In this document: positions 1 to 6,380 of the stretch, one piece after another
How positions within the stretch are numbered: the first letter of the stretch is position 1
Layout of the letters: the number at the start of each line of letters is the position of its first letter
NCBI GenBank assembly: GCA_030641505.1
Contig: DAOWHI010000039.1
Coordinates: 1-7,968 of the forward strand
DNA from: Gemmatimonadota bacterium
GTDB lineage: Bacteria > Gemmatimonadota > Gemmatimonadetes > JACCXV01 > JAHWKZ01
DNA: 7,968 nt
Direction: 5' to 3'
Position numbers and translations under genes: made by a program
The notes under the pieces: generated by a model
Told to the model about the DNA's origin: nothing
The model's input: only the letters and a program-made list of their open reading frames with translations
Database searches by the model: none

Positions 1-223
1 CCCCGCCGACGACACCGCCCATCGCGGCGAAGATCGCGATCCTCGCGTACGCCTGGACTTGTGGTTGGGCGAGGGTGATCCCGACCGCGATCAGCATCCC
101 GAGAATCCCGAGCATGTTTCCGCGCCGCGCGGTCGCCGGGGATGACAACCCCTTGAGGGCCAGGATGAAGAGGATCGACGCCACCAGGTAGGCGACTGTC
201 GTGATCGCTGGGAGCGACGTCAT
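1..223 (-). CDS. pntB: NAD(P) transhydrogenase subunit beta, N-terminal part (cut by window edge)
   Basis: This is the first 74 codons of the membrane beta subunit of the proton-translocating transhydrogenase, which transfers hydride between NADH and NADP+ coupled to proton movement across the inner membrane. The translated start reads MTSLPAITTVAYLV and continues with ILFILALKGLSSPATARRGN, then MLGILGMLIAVGIT. The run LALKGLS-P-TARRGN is the hallmark N-terminus of PntB, and two hydrophobic helices (about residues 8-24 and 38-53) are visible. The NADP-binding domain III would lie beyond the left edge and cannot be seen. The ATG (223-221) overlaps the pntAb stop as ATGA, a four-base overlap typical of translational coupling. 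Operon position directly after pntAa and pntAb supports the call. Confidence 0.96.
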   Translation of the reverse strand, partial: MTSLPAITTVAYLVASILFILALKGLSSPATARRGNMLGILGMLIAVGITLAQPQVQAYARIAIFAAMGGVVGG

Positions 224-498
224 CGCTTGCGGAACATCCCGAGCATACGCTGGGTGACCCAGAACCCGCCGACGACGTTGATCGCAGCGAAGGCGACCGC
301 GACCAACCCCATCTTGCCCGGCAGATCGAGCAGCGCCTCACCACCGGTGATCATCGCGCCCACAAGAATGATTCCCGAGATCGCGTTTGAAACAGACATT
401 AGAGGCGTGTGGAGGGCGGGTGTGACCTTCCAAATCACTTGCCAACCGACAAAGCACGCCAACACGAACACCGTCAGATGGCTGAGAAACTCCTCCAT
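220..498 (-). CDS. pntAb: NAD(P) transhydrogenase subunit alpha, membrane part (alpha-2)
   Basis: This 92-residue membrane protein corresponds to the C-terminal membrane segment of fused PntA such as that of E. coli; here it is a separate gene, as in Rhodospirillum-type enzymes. Three membrane helices are visible at about residues 5-24, 36-54 and 62-82. The segment HTPLMSVSNAISGII (residues 30-44) is the strongly conserved signature of this subunit. Together with PntB it forms the proton channel (domain II). The start was set at the ATG at 498-496. The frame stays open upstream, but that part lies over pntAa and is arginine-rich with no family similarity. The stop of pntAa and this ATG share one base (TAATG), which suggests re-initiation by the same ribosome. 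The length matches the family. Confidence 0.96.
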   Translation of the reverse strand: MEEFLSHLTVFVLACFVGWQVIWKVTPALHTPLMSVSNAISGIILVGAMITGGEALLDLPGKMGLVAVAFAAINVVGGFWVTQRMLGMFRKR

Positions 499-1658
499 TA
501 CGCCTCCGCTCCAGCCGCGCTCTCGACCGGGGTTTCGGGTTCGGCTGCGCCGGTCGGCGACGAGCGTCGATCGGTACCGGCGTGAACGACGGCTACCGCG
601 CCCACGATCTCGTCGGTGAGATCGATCACCGGTCCGTCTTCGTCCCAAGCTTGAAGCAGGAGGTTCATCACCGTCCGGGCGTAGAGCGCGCTCGATTGAT
701 CCGCCATCCTCGAAGGCAAATCGGTGTACCCGAGGATCTTGACGCCATGCGCCTCGACCACCTCGTCGGCATGGGTCAGGGCGCAGTTGCCGCCGCGTTC
801 GGCCGCCAGATCGACGATCACCGACCCGTGCCCCATCGACTTTACCATCTCCTCGGTGATGAGCACCGGGGCTGCCTGGCCGGGAATGACCGCCGTCGTG
901 ATGATGATGTCAACGTCGGCGATGTGGCTCGCCAGCAACTCCCGCTCGCGTTCGAGAAACGCATCTGATTGGGTTCCCGCGTATCCACCAGACGTCTCCT
1001 CGATCGCTTCCAGGTCGAGCTCGATGAACTTGGCGCCCAGCGACTCTACCTGCTCACGCACCGGCGGTCGGGGGTCGAAGGCTCGGACCACCGCCCCCAG
1101 CCGATGCGCGGTGGCGATCGCCGACAGCCCGGCCACACCGGCACCGATGACGAGCACGTGTGCCGGCGTCACCGTACCGGCCGCTGTCATGAGTAGCGGG
1201 AAGTAGCGACCGAAATCGTTGGCCGCTTCTAGCACGGCTTTATAACCGGCGATGTTCGCCATCGCCGACATGGCATCCATTTTTTGAGCTCGCGCAATCC
1301 GCGGGATGGCCTCCATGGCGAGCGCGGTGACCCCCCGATCGACCAGCGCTTGAACGGTCTCCTGGCTCGCCTCGGCAGTCAGAAACGAGACCACGATCGT
1401 CCCTGAGCGCATGCGCCCGATCTCCTCGGGCGTCGGCGGGCGGACCTTGAGCACGACGTCCGCCTCCCACGGCGCACTATCGGTGACGACCGTCGCGCCA
1501 GCCTCGACGTATGCCTGGTCGGGAACGGCCGCGGCCAAGCCCGCACCCGACTCGATGACAAACTCGGCGCCACGGTCGGACAGCTTGCGCACCGTCTCCG
1601 GCACTGCGGCTACACGGCGCTCGCCGAGCCACGTCTCTTTGGGAACCCCGAACCTCAT
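498..1658 (-). CDS. pntAa: NAD(P) transhydrogenase subunit alpha, NAD-binding part (alpha-1)
   Basis: This 386-residue soluble domain I protein binds NAD(H) and belongs to the alanine dehydrogenase/PntA family. The N-terminus MRFGVPKETWLGERRVAAVPE is the family pattern. Residues 118-142 contain the conserved PRIARAQKMDAMSAMANIAG stretch. A Rossmann dinucleotide motif GAGVAG lies at 172-177, and D195 after the second strand should bind the NAD ribose. TTAVIPGQ-APVLI and TDLPSRM-DQSS (312-323) are further conserved blocks. The last 30 residues are a low-complexity Ala/Pro/Glu tail. I chose the ATG at 1658-1656 rather than an upstream in-frame start at 1724: the family begins here and a GGAGG lies just ahead, though its three-base spacing is short. 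A sigma70-like promoter sits upstream. First gene of the operon with pntAb and pntB. Confidence 0.96.
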   Translation of the reverse strand: MRFGVPKETWLGERRVAAVPETVRKLSDRGAEFVIESGAGLAAAVPDQAYVEAGATVVTDSAPWEADVVLKVRPPTPEEIGRMRSGTIVVSFLTAEASQETVQALVDRGVTALAMEAIPRIARAQKMDAMSAMANIAGYKAVLEAANDFGRYFPLLMTAAGTVTPAHVLVIGAGVAGLSAIATAHRLGAVVRAFDPRPPVREQVESLGAKFIELDLEAIEETSGGYAGTQSDAFLERERELLASHIADVDIIITTAVIPGQAAPVLITEEMVKSMGHGSVIVDLAAERGGNCALTHADEVVEAHGVKILGYTDLPSRMADQSSALYARTVMNLLLQAWDEDGPVIDLTDEIVGAVAVVHAGTDRRSSPTGAAEPETPVESAAGAEA

Positions 1659-1685
1659 GTGCCTCCAGGAAAGTCGTTCGGCCGG

Positions 1686-1713
1686 AAGATAATCGACCTT
1701 GCTACCTTGTGAA
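1686..1713 (-). promoter_or_regulatory. Putative promoter of the pntAa-pntAb-pntB operon
   Basis: On the minus strand TTCACA (1713-1708) resembles the -35 consensus at five of six positions. TATCTT (1691-1686), a moderate -10, follows after a 16-base spacer. Initiation about seven bases further on would give a leader of roughly 20 bases carrying the GGAGG ahead of pntAa. The promoter lies in the only non-coding stretch available for this operon. Found by eye from consensus only; a different sigma factor is possible. Confidence 0.5.
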
Positions 1714-1717
1714 CACC

Positions 1718-1747
1718 CTGTCATCGGAGCCTCGTCGCGAGTATCCT
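1718..1747 (+). promoter_or_regulatory. Putative promoter of the MOSC-TPR operon, suggesting a leaderless transcript
   Basis: CTGTCA (1718-1723), a weak -35, and TATCCT (1742-1747), a -10 with the key TA---T positions, are separated by 18 bases. The -10 ends only six bases before the ATG at 1754, so transcription would start at or very near the first base of the gene. No Shine-Dalgarno sequence is visible upstream of that ATG, which fits a leaderless mRNA. The element sits back to back with the leftward pntAa promoter; the two -35 hexamers are four bases apart. Confidence 0.42.
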
Positions 1748-1753
1748 AGTGGG

Positions 1754-2215
1754 ATGAGTGAGGGACGAATCGAAGCCATTCATATCGCCGTATCCAAAGG
1801 GGCAGCACCGACCGCCGTGAAAGCGGTGCAGGCGGTGACTGGGCACGGGCTCGAAGCGGATCGCTATGCGACGGGCAACGGCGTGAAGCCCGGAAAAGCG
1901 GGCGGCAAGCGCGCCGCCACACTGATCGAGGCCGAAGCGATCGAGGCGCTCGGGCAGGATTATAATGTTCGGATCGAGCCGGGCGAGTCACGGCGCAACA
2001 TCACCACGCGCGGCGTGGCGCTCAACCATCTAGTGGGCCGTACCTTCCAGGTCGGCGAGGCCGTGTTGCGCGGAGTGGAACTCTGCGAGCCGTGCAACTA
2101 CCTCGAAAACCTTACCCAGCCGGGCGTTCGGGCCGGACTCGTCCATCGCGGCGGTCTCCGGGCGGAGATCCTCGAAAGCGGCATGATAAGAGTCGGAGAC
2201 GTGATCCATGCCTAA
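1754..2215 (+). CDS. MOSC domain-containing protein
   Basis: This 153-residue stand-alone MOSC (molybdenum cofactor sulfurase C-terminal) domain belongs to a beta-barrel fold thought to carry or transfer sulfur to metal-sulfur or organic targets. Visible family features are GESRRNITTRG (residues 77-87), followed by VGRTFQVGEA. Next comes the LCEPC block with C111 and C114, a candidate sulfur-carrying cysteine pair. HRGGLRAEIL and a closing IRVGDVI end the domain. It lacks the beta-barrel partner domain of larger MOSC enzymes, and its substrate is unknown. The ATG at 1754 was preferred over an in-frame GTG at 1709: similarity begins after it and a -10 element would fall inside the longer version. 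The final eight bases overlap the start of the next gene, so the two are probably one transcript although no functional link is known. Confidence 0.88.
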   Translation: MSEGRIEAIHIAVSKGAAPTAVKAVQAVTGHGLEADRYATGNGVKPGKAGGKRAATLIEAEAIEALGQDYNVRIEPGESRRNITTRGVALNHLVGRTFQVGEAVLRGVELCEPCNYLENLTQPGVRAGLVHRGGLRAEILESGMIRVGDVIHA

Positions 2216-4475
2216 GCGGGATTGGTCGAAAATCAGTGACTCACGACTGGTCCAGGTCCTGGTTGTGTACTTGGCAGGCGGCTGGGCCACGCTGGAGGCC
2301 ACCGGGCTACTGGTCGACGCTTTCGACGGGCCAAAATGGGTAGTCCGGAGCGCGTCCGTGATTCTGCTCGTCGGGCTCTTCGTCACCCTGCTCCTCGTAT
2401 GGGCGCATTCACGATCCGCCGCCGAAAAGGGCGAGACCACCCGAACGAGTCGGCCGTTACTCGCTGGCGTGCTAACGATCTCGCTTTTGTTAGTCGCCGC
2501 CGCGTTGTTCTTCACCGTGCGGGATCGGGGTCGCAGTGTTGGCCCACAGCTGGCGGTTGCCGAAAGCGCTGGGCCCGGAATCGCGATTCTGCCCTTTAGC
2601 GTCAACGATCCCGAGCTGAACCGCTGGCGCGAGGGGATGATCGATCTTCTGTCGACAAATCTCGACGGCGCCGGGGGTCTACGGGCCATCGACAGCCGGA
2701 CGGTGCTGGCACGCTGGCGTCAGCAAGCATCAGCGGATGAAACAGCCGACCTCCCGACCGCGCTGCAGGTCGCGCGCTCGAGCGGCGCCCGATACGCCGT
2801 AGTCGGCAGCGTAGTTTCGAGCGGCGACAACATGCGGGTAGGAGCGGATGTCTACGATCTGGATAATGGAGCCAACTTGGGTCGGGAGCAGGTCGAAGGC
2901 GCGCCGGATTCGATCTTCGGGCTCGTCGACCAGTTGTCGATCCAAGTACTGAGTTTGGTCTTCGAAGAGGGGGACGACGAGCTGCCAACAGTCGATCTGG
3001 CCGGCATCACGACGCGATCGGTTCCAGCGCTCAAATCGTACCTCGAGGGCGAAACTCTGTTTCGGTCGTCGAGCTTCCGCGAGGCGATTCCGGCGTACGA
3101 GGAGGCGGTCGAGGCCGATTCCACGTTCGCGCTGGCGTATTATCGGCTGAGTAGCGCGCTGGGTTGGCTAGAAACCCTCGCTGGCGAGAGAACCCAGGAG
3201 ACCTTGGACGAAGCGGTCCGCTACGCCGACCGCCTACCGGAACGCGACCGCAATTTGCTCAAGGTCAGTCAAGCGTTTTACGAGAACCAACGCAACGCTA
3301 CCGAGTTGGCGTTAACCGCCACACGACGCTATCCGCAGGACCCCGAGGCGTGGTTCCTACTCGGCGAGGTCTACTTCCACCGACGGACTCAGTCGATAGC
3401 GACGCGCGAGGACCAGGACGGCGCGTTCGGCCGCGCGACCGAGCTCGATCCATCCTTCACGCCGGCTTACCTCCACCCACTCGATAACGCATTCAGGTAC
3501 GCCGACAGCACGGCAGCGACGCGGCTGATCGAGCGGTACGAACAATACGCCGCCGGTACCGAGTATGACGCTGCCTACGAGACCGCGTATCAGCTCCTGT
3601 TTGGTGATTCGCTCAGCCGGGCCCAACCTTCCATCCCGGACACGCTCTCCACCTTCGTTCTAGGGCGGGTCGCCAACCTGCTCCAGCACCCGCGGGGGTT
3701 CGGGGTGCGGAACGAGGTCATGCTGCGGCTAGCCGACCGACCGGAGACACGGGACCTGTATGCGACCTTCCTCCCGTTCATCATGATCAATGAGGGACGG
3801 CTCGAAGATGGGCTCCGCGCCCTGGCGGAGAGACCCCTCGACGATGGCAACCGAGGTGGGGCGCCTGACTACTTGGACCTCTTGTTGCTTTTTTACTACG
3901 GTGGCGTCGGAGAGGATGCCACCGCGTTGGCGGCAGCCTCGGAGCTTGGACCGGCGGACAGCCTTCCGAGCACCAAATGGCTGGTCGCTGGGTTGCTGGC
4001 GATCGAAGAGGGGCGCGAGCAGAAGGCCGACTCCATCAGAGTGCTGAGTCGGGAGTTTGTTGATCGCTTTTACGCTCAGGGCGATTCGGCACAGGCACGC
4101 AAGATAGAGCTCGGCATCATGACGCTCCAGGGCCGCCGTGCGATGTTGGAGGGCCGCGATGAGGAGGCGTTGCGGCTATTGGATGTGGTGTTCCGCGAGG
4201 ATTCACCGCAGGTCGTGACCCCGTGGATCATGGAGCTCCTGGAGCGCATGGGGCGGCCGGAAGATGCGATCCGTTACGGGTTGGTTTTTGGCCCACAACC
4301 CTGGCTGGGGGTCCCGTTGGGAAAGCTGTACGAGGAGATTGGTGACCGAGACCGAGCGCTGGAAGCGTACGGCTGGGTCACGCTGGCGTGGCAGAACGCC
4401 GATCCGCTGCTCCAGCCCATGATCGCAGAGGCACGCCAGGCGATCGCTCGGCTGCGGGGACTCCAACGCGGCTGA
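2208..4475 (+). CDS. Membrane-anchored TolB-N/FlgO-like and tetratricopeptide repeat protein
   Basis: A 755-residue protein. The N-terminus has three predicted membrane helices (about residues 14-38, 44-67 and 83-104). Positive residues before helix 1 and between helices 2 and 3 suggest that the long C-terminal part faces the periplasm. Residues about 122-252 (from GIAILPFSVND, through RYAVVGSVVSSGDNMRV to DQLSIQVLSLVFEEG) resemble the TolB N-terminal/FlgO-like domain. From about 273 onward the protein is helical with TPR-like units, clear at 274-307 (SYLEGETLFRSSSFREAI), 380-415 and about 703-735. This arrangement is known behind Ser/Thr kinase or cyclase domains in Gemmatimonadota-type bacteria, but no catalytic domain is present here. 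It is probably a scaffold or sensor; its partner is unknown. The ATG has GGAG nine bases upstream and overlaps the MOSC gene by 8 bp. Confidence 0.8.
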   Translation: MPKRDWSKISDSRLVQVLVVYLAGGWATLEATGLLVDAFDGPKWVVRSASVILLVGLFVTLLLVWAHSRSAAEKGETTRTSRPLLAGVLTISLLLVAAALFFTVRDRGRSVGPQLAVAESAGPGIAILPFSVNDPELNRWREGMIDLLSTNLDGAGGLRAIDSRTVLARWRQQASADETADLPTALQVARSSGARYAVVGSVVSSGDNMRVGADVYDLDNGANLGREQVEGAPDSIFGLVDQLSIQVLSLVFEEGDDELPTVDLAGITTRSVPALKSYLEGETLFRSSSFREAIPAYEEAVEADSTFALAYYRLSSALGWLETLAGERTQETLDEAVRYADRLPERDRNLLKVSQAFYENQRNATELALTATRRYPQDPEAWFLLGEVYFHRRTQSIATREDQDGAFGRATELDPSFTPAYLHPLDNAFRYADSTAATRLIERYEQYAAGTEYDAAYETAYQLLFGDSLSRAQPSIPDTLSTFVLGRVANLLQHPRGFGVRNEVMLRLADRPETRDLYATFLPFIMINEGRLEDGLRALAERPLDDGNRGGAPDYLDLLLLFYYGGVGEDATALAAASELGPADSLPSTKWLVAGLLAIEEGREQKADSIRVLSREFVDRFYAQGDSAQARKIELGIMTLQGRRAMLEGRDEEALRLLDVVFREDSPQVVTPWIMELLERMGRPEDAIRYGLVFGPQPWLGVPLGKLYEEIGDRDRALEAYGWVTLAWQNADPLLQPMIAEARQAIARLRGLQRG

Positions 4476-4493
4476 CCCCGTACCTCCCACCCG

Positions 4494-4510
4494 CAACACG
4501 CACAACACGC
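4494..4510. repeat. Short direct repeat CAACACGC x2
   Basis: Two exact copies of CAACACGC (4494-4501 and 4503-4510) are separated by a single A, giving a nine-base period. They lie 20-40 bases after the TPR gene stop and upstream of the palindrome and hairpin. They could be tandem half-sites for a regulator, or chance in a short GC-rich spacer. Confidence 0.4.
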
Positions 4511-4515
4511 GACCG

Positions 4516-4525
4516 TCGCTAGCGA
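4516..4525. repeat. 10-bp perfect palindrome TCGCTAGCGA
   Basis: TCGCTAGCGA reads the same on both strands and does not extend further. It lies three bases before the 5' arm of the large hairpin, between the TPR gene and the CPBP gene. It may be a dimer binding site; the evidence is symmetry and non-coding location only. Confidence 0.35.
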
Positions 4526-4528
4526 AAC

Positions 4529-4566
4529 CCTTCTTTGATCCAATCGTAAGATTGGATAGAAGAAGG
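4529..4566 (+). promoter_or_regulatory. Hairpin with GNRA loop sequestering the Shine-Dalgarno sequence of the CPBP gene
   Basis: The 5' arm is CCTTCTT (4529-4535), two bases TG, then ATCCAATC (4538-4545). The loop is GTAA (4546-4549, GUAA in RNA, a GNRA tetraloop). The 3' arm is GATTGGAT (4550-4557), AG, then AAGAAGG (4560-4566). Fifteen of 17 positions pair by Watson-Crick; the other two are one G-U wobble and one G-A mismatch. The 3' arm contains AGAAGG, the best ribosome binding site for the ATG at 4575, with about eight bases between. Folding would hide that site, as in RNA thermometers and other translation-blocking leaders. There is no T-run after the stem, so it is not a typical terminator. 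The pairing is seen directly; the regulatory role is inferred. Confidence 0.6.
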
Positions 4567-4574
4567 ATGTCGGC

Positions 4575-5468
4575 ATGGAGAGTAGGGAACGAATACGACG
4601 CAAGCTCGTAACCTTTTTGGTTGTCGTGTTCTGTCTCACATCGTTCTTCGCCGGATTGCTCATCGTCTCTGGCGAGACGGCGCAAGCCAACCCAGGCCAC
4701 GTGTTCGCCATCATGTGGTCACCGGGCATCGCGGCCATTCTCACCTGCCTTTTCTTCCAGAGAAACCTGCGCGGCCTTGGCTGGAAGCTCGGGAAGCCGA
4801 GGTACCTCTTGCTCGGCTATGCGCTGCCGCTGTTTATCGGGCTGGTGACCTACTCGGTTATCTGGATCTCAGGCGTCGGGGATTTCCAGGTCATCACACC
4901 GTTCGGTACCAACACAAGTGGCATCGTGGGGATCGAGAATCCTTCGCTCAGGGTGGCGTTTCCCGTCATGCTGACGGTTGGGCTGCTACTCAGGATGGTG
5001 TTCGCTCTCGGAGAGGAGATCGGCTGGAGAGGGTTCCTGGTTCCTCATCTCGCCAAGATGATGTCGCTTCGAAAAGCCGCCTTGCTCAGCGGGGCGATTT
5101 GGGCCGCCTACCATTTGCCAGGCCTGCTGTTCCTGGATTACTACAGCGGGGGCCGGCTCAAGTCTGTCGTCTTCTTCTCGATCATGGCGATCGGCGCGTC
5201 GGTAATCATGGCGTGGATTCGGATCGTCTCTGGCAGCCTGTGGACGGCGGCGACATTTCACGCCAGTCACAACCTTGCCATCCAGGGGATCTTCGATCAC
5301 TTCACTGTCGATACGGGGCAGACGACGTTCTTCGCCGGCGAGTTCGGCCTCGGCCTTGCGCTCGCCTACACGGTGGCAGCGGTCTGGTTCTGGAAGCGAA
5401 TGCCTGGTTTACCGACGCCTGCACAGCCTACTCGACCTCGAGCAACACCTTCAGCACACTCGGCTTAG
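4575..5468 (+). CDS. CPBP family intramembrane glutamic endopeptidase (CAAX protease and bacteriocin-processing type)
   Basis: A 297-residue polytopic membrane protein with about seven hydrophobic helices (near 11-31, 42-62, 77-98, 128-146, 167-186, 198-218 and 253-273). All three CPBP motifs are present. They are EEIGWR with E147, E148 and R152; WAAYH with H180; and HASHN with H229 and N233. In this family (Rce1/Abi) these residues form the catalytic site within the membrane. Substrates are unknown here: bacterial members act in prenyl-protein-like processing, bacteriocin self-immunity or regulated proteolysis. The ATG has AGAAGGA seven bases upstream, and that site is buried in the hairpin described separately. 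The last 15-20 residues are a Pro/Thr/Ala/Arg tail after the final helix (WFWKRMPG). Most of that tail is encoded over the 3' end of the opposing dehydrogenase gene, so the original stop may have been lost. Confidence 0.93.
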   Translation: MESRERIRRKLVTFLVVVFCLTSFFAGLLIVSGETAQANPGHVFAIMWSPGIAAILTCLFFQRNLRGLGWKLGKPRYLLLGYALPLFIGLVTYSVIWISGVGDFQVITPFGTNTSGIVGIENPSLRVAFPVMLTVGLLLRMVFALGEEIGWRGFLVPHLAKMMSLRKAALLSGAIWAAYHLPGLLFLDYYSGGRLKSVVFFSIMAIGASVIMAWIRIVSGSLWTAATFHASHNLAIQGIFDHFTVDTGQTTFFAGEFGLGLALAYTVAAVWFWKRMPGLPTPAQPTRPRATPSAHSA

Positions 5469-6378
5469 CGGCGTGCTCGAACGCGTTGAGCCCGTCTTCG
5501 AGCGGATACCGGGCGTGAATGAGCGGTGCGACATCGATCGTTCCGTTGGCCAGTAGCTCCAGCGCCGGCGCAAACGGCCCGCAGCGCGAACCCACCAACG
5601 TGATCTCGTCGACCACCAGCGCCGAGGCGTCAAACGTCAGATCGCCGGCATAGGTGCTCTTGAGGACCAGCGTGCCCCGAGGGCGTAGTGCGCGACGTGC
5701 CGTTGCAAACCCGTCGGCGTTACCGGTGCACTCGACGGCGATGTCGAACGTCGCGGGCCCGACCGAGTCCGGGTCGTCGATCGCGGTCCCATGCGAAGCG
5801 AGCAACTCGAGCTTCTCAGCGTGGCGGCCAAGGACGGTTAGGTCGCACCCCGTTAGTGCCAACGTCCGGGCGATCAGCTGACCCAGCTTGCCGTCGCCGA
5901 CGACGAGCACACGATCGGTAGCGCTGACATCGATCTGTTGTTGGATCTCGAGTGCCGCCGCTAACGGCTCGGTGAACGTGCCGTGATCGTCGGACACGTT
6001 CTCCGGCACCACATGCAGATTATCAATCGGCAACGTGAAGTACTCGGCGAACGCGCCATGGCGGCCGACGATGCCGAGCACCGTTCGATGCTCACAGTGC
6101 GTCTTACGGTCTTCCCGACACGCCCGGCAGCTGCCGCAGACCGCGTTGATCTCGCCCACCACGCGTCGTCCCATCAGCTCGTCGGGTCCGGTTTCGACCA
6201 CGCCGACGAACTCGTGACCGAGTACTCCGGTAAACGGGTAGTAGCCGCGAACAAGCTCCAAGTCGGTGTTGCAAATCCCGGCTCGCCGGACTTTGACGCG
6301 GGCCTCGCCGGCCGGCGGGTCCGGAGCCGGAACGTCTCGCACCTTGAGCCCACCGTCCTCGAGCCAGATCGCCTTCAA
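5428..6378 (-). CDS. Zinc-dependent medium-chain (alcohol dehydrogenase-like) dehydrogenase
   Basis: This 316-residue MDR-superfamily enzyme oxidises an alcohol or reduces an aldehyde/ketone with NAD(P)(H). The catalytic zinc ligands are C36 in GICNTD, H55-E56 in GHEFVG, and probably E137 in TEPLAAA. The structural zinc is bound by C81, C84, C87 and C95. The nucleotide motif GDGKLG is at 161-166. Gly184-Arg185, where NAD-specific enzymes carry an acidic residue, suggests NADP preference. The pattern GICNTDLELVRGYYPFTGVLGHEFVG resembles the MDR-like zinc enzymes related to threonine or glucose dehydrogenases; the substrate is unknown. The start is a TTG (6378-6376), chosen because MKAIWLEDGG is the expected N-terminus. 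It lies two bases after the decarboxylase stop, implying coupled translation. The 3' end overlaps the convergent CPBP gene by 41 bp. Confidence 0.92.
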   Translation of the reverse strand: MKAIWLEDGGLKVRDVPAPDPPAGEARVKVRRAGICNTDLELVRGYYPFTGVLGHEFVGVVETGPDELMGRRVVGEINAVCGSCRACREDRKTHCEHRTVLGIVGRHGAFAEYFTLPIDNLHVVPENVSDDHGTFTEPLAAALEIQQQIDVSATDRVLVVGDGKLGQLIARTLALTGCDLTVLGRHAEKLELLASHGTAIDDPDSVGPATFDIAVECTGNADGFATARRALRPRGTLVLKSTYAGDLTFDASALVVDEITLVGSRCGPFAPALELLANGTIDVAPLIHARYPLEDGLNAFEHAAKPSVLKVLLEVE

Positions 6379-6380
6379 CG

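Larger units (their letters stand above)
4476..4574 (+). other. Structure-rich intergenic leader of the CPBP protease gene
   Basis: This is the longest gap between complete genes in the window apart from the divergent promoter region. In order it holds an 8-bp direct repeat, a 10-bp perfect palindrome and a 38-base hairpin covering the ribosome binding site. No convincing independent promoter is seen before the hairpin, so the gene may be read through from the TPR gene. A weak alternative promoter, TTGATC (4535-4540) and TAGAAG (4557-4562) with a 16-base spacer, overlaps the hairpin and would make the inner palindrome an operator. No hairpin followed by a T-run was found, so no intrinsic terminator separates the genes. 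Confidence 0.6.

Noticed and set aside
499..648. N-terminal extension of pntAb to 648
   Set aside because: The extra 50 residues are arginine-rich and encoded over pntAa; the conserved subunit begins at the ATG at 498 with a TAATG junction.
1659..1724. Earlier start for pntAa at 1724
   Set aside because: The 22 extra residues do not match the family and would begin upstream of the proposed promoter; MRFGVPKE is the usual N-terminus.
2030..2689. A 219-codon minus-strand open frame across the MOSC/TPR junction
   Set aside because: It lies antisense to two well-supported genes, is rich in Ser/Arg/Pro and has no recognisable domain.
4529..4566. Intrinsic terminator for the TPR gene at the hairpin
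   Set aside because: The stem is A/T-rich rather than GC-rich and no T-run follows on either strand, so it does not look like a Rho-independent terminator.
4203..4744. Two minus-strand open frames (165 and 156 codons) over the TPR end, leader and CPBP start
   Set aside because: They are antisense to the TPR and CPBP genes, show no domain, and are best explained as shadows.
4715..5518. A 267-codon open frame on the plus strand inside the CPBP gene region
   Set aside because: It overlaps the CPBP protease, which carries all three catalytic motifs. The alternative translation is Arg/Gly/Asp-rich with no motif, and long shadow frames are usual at this GC content.
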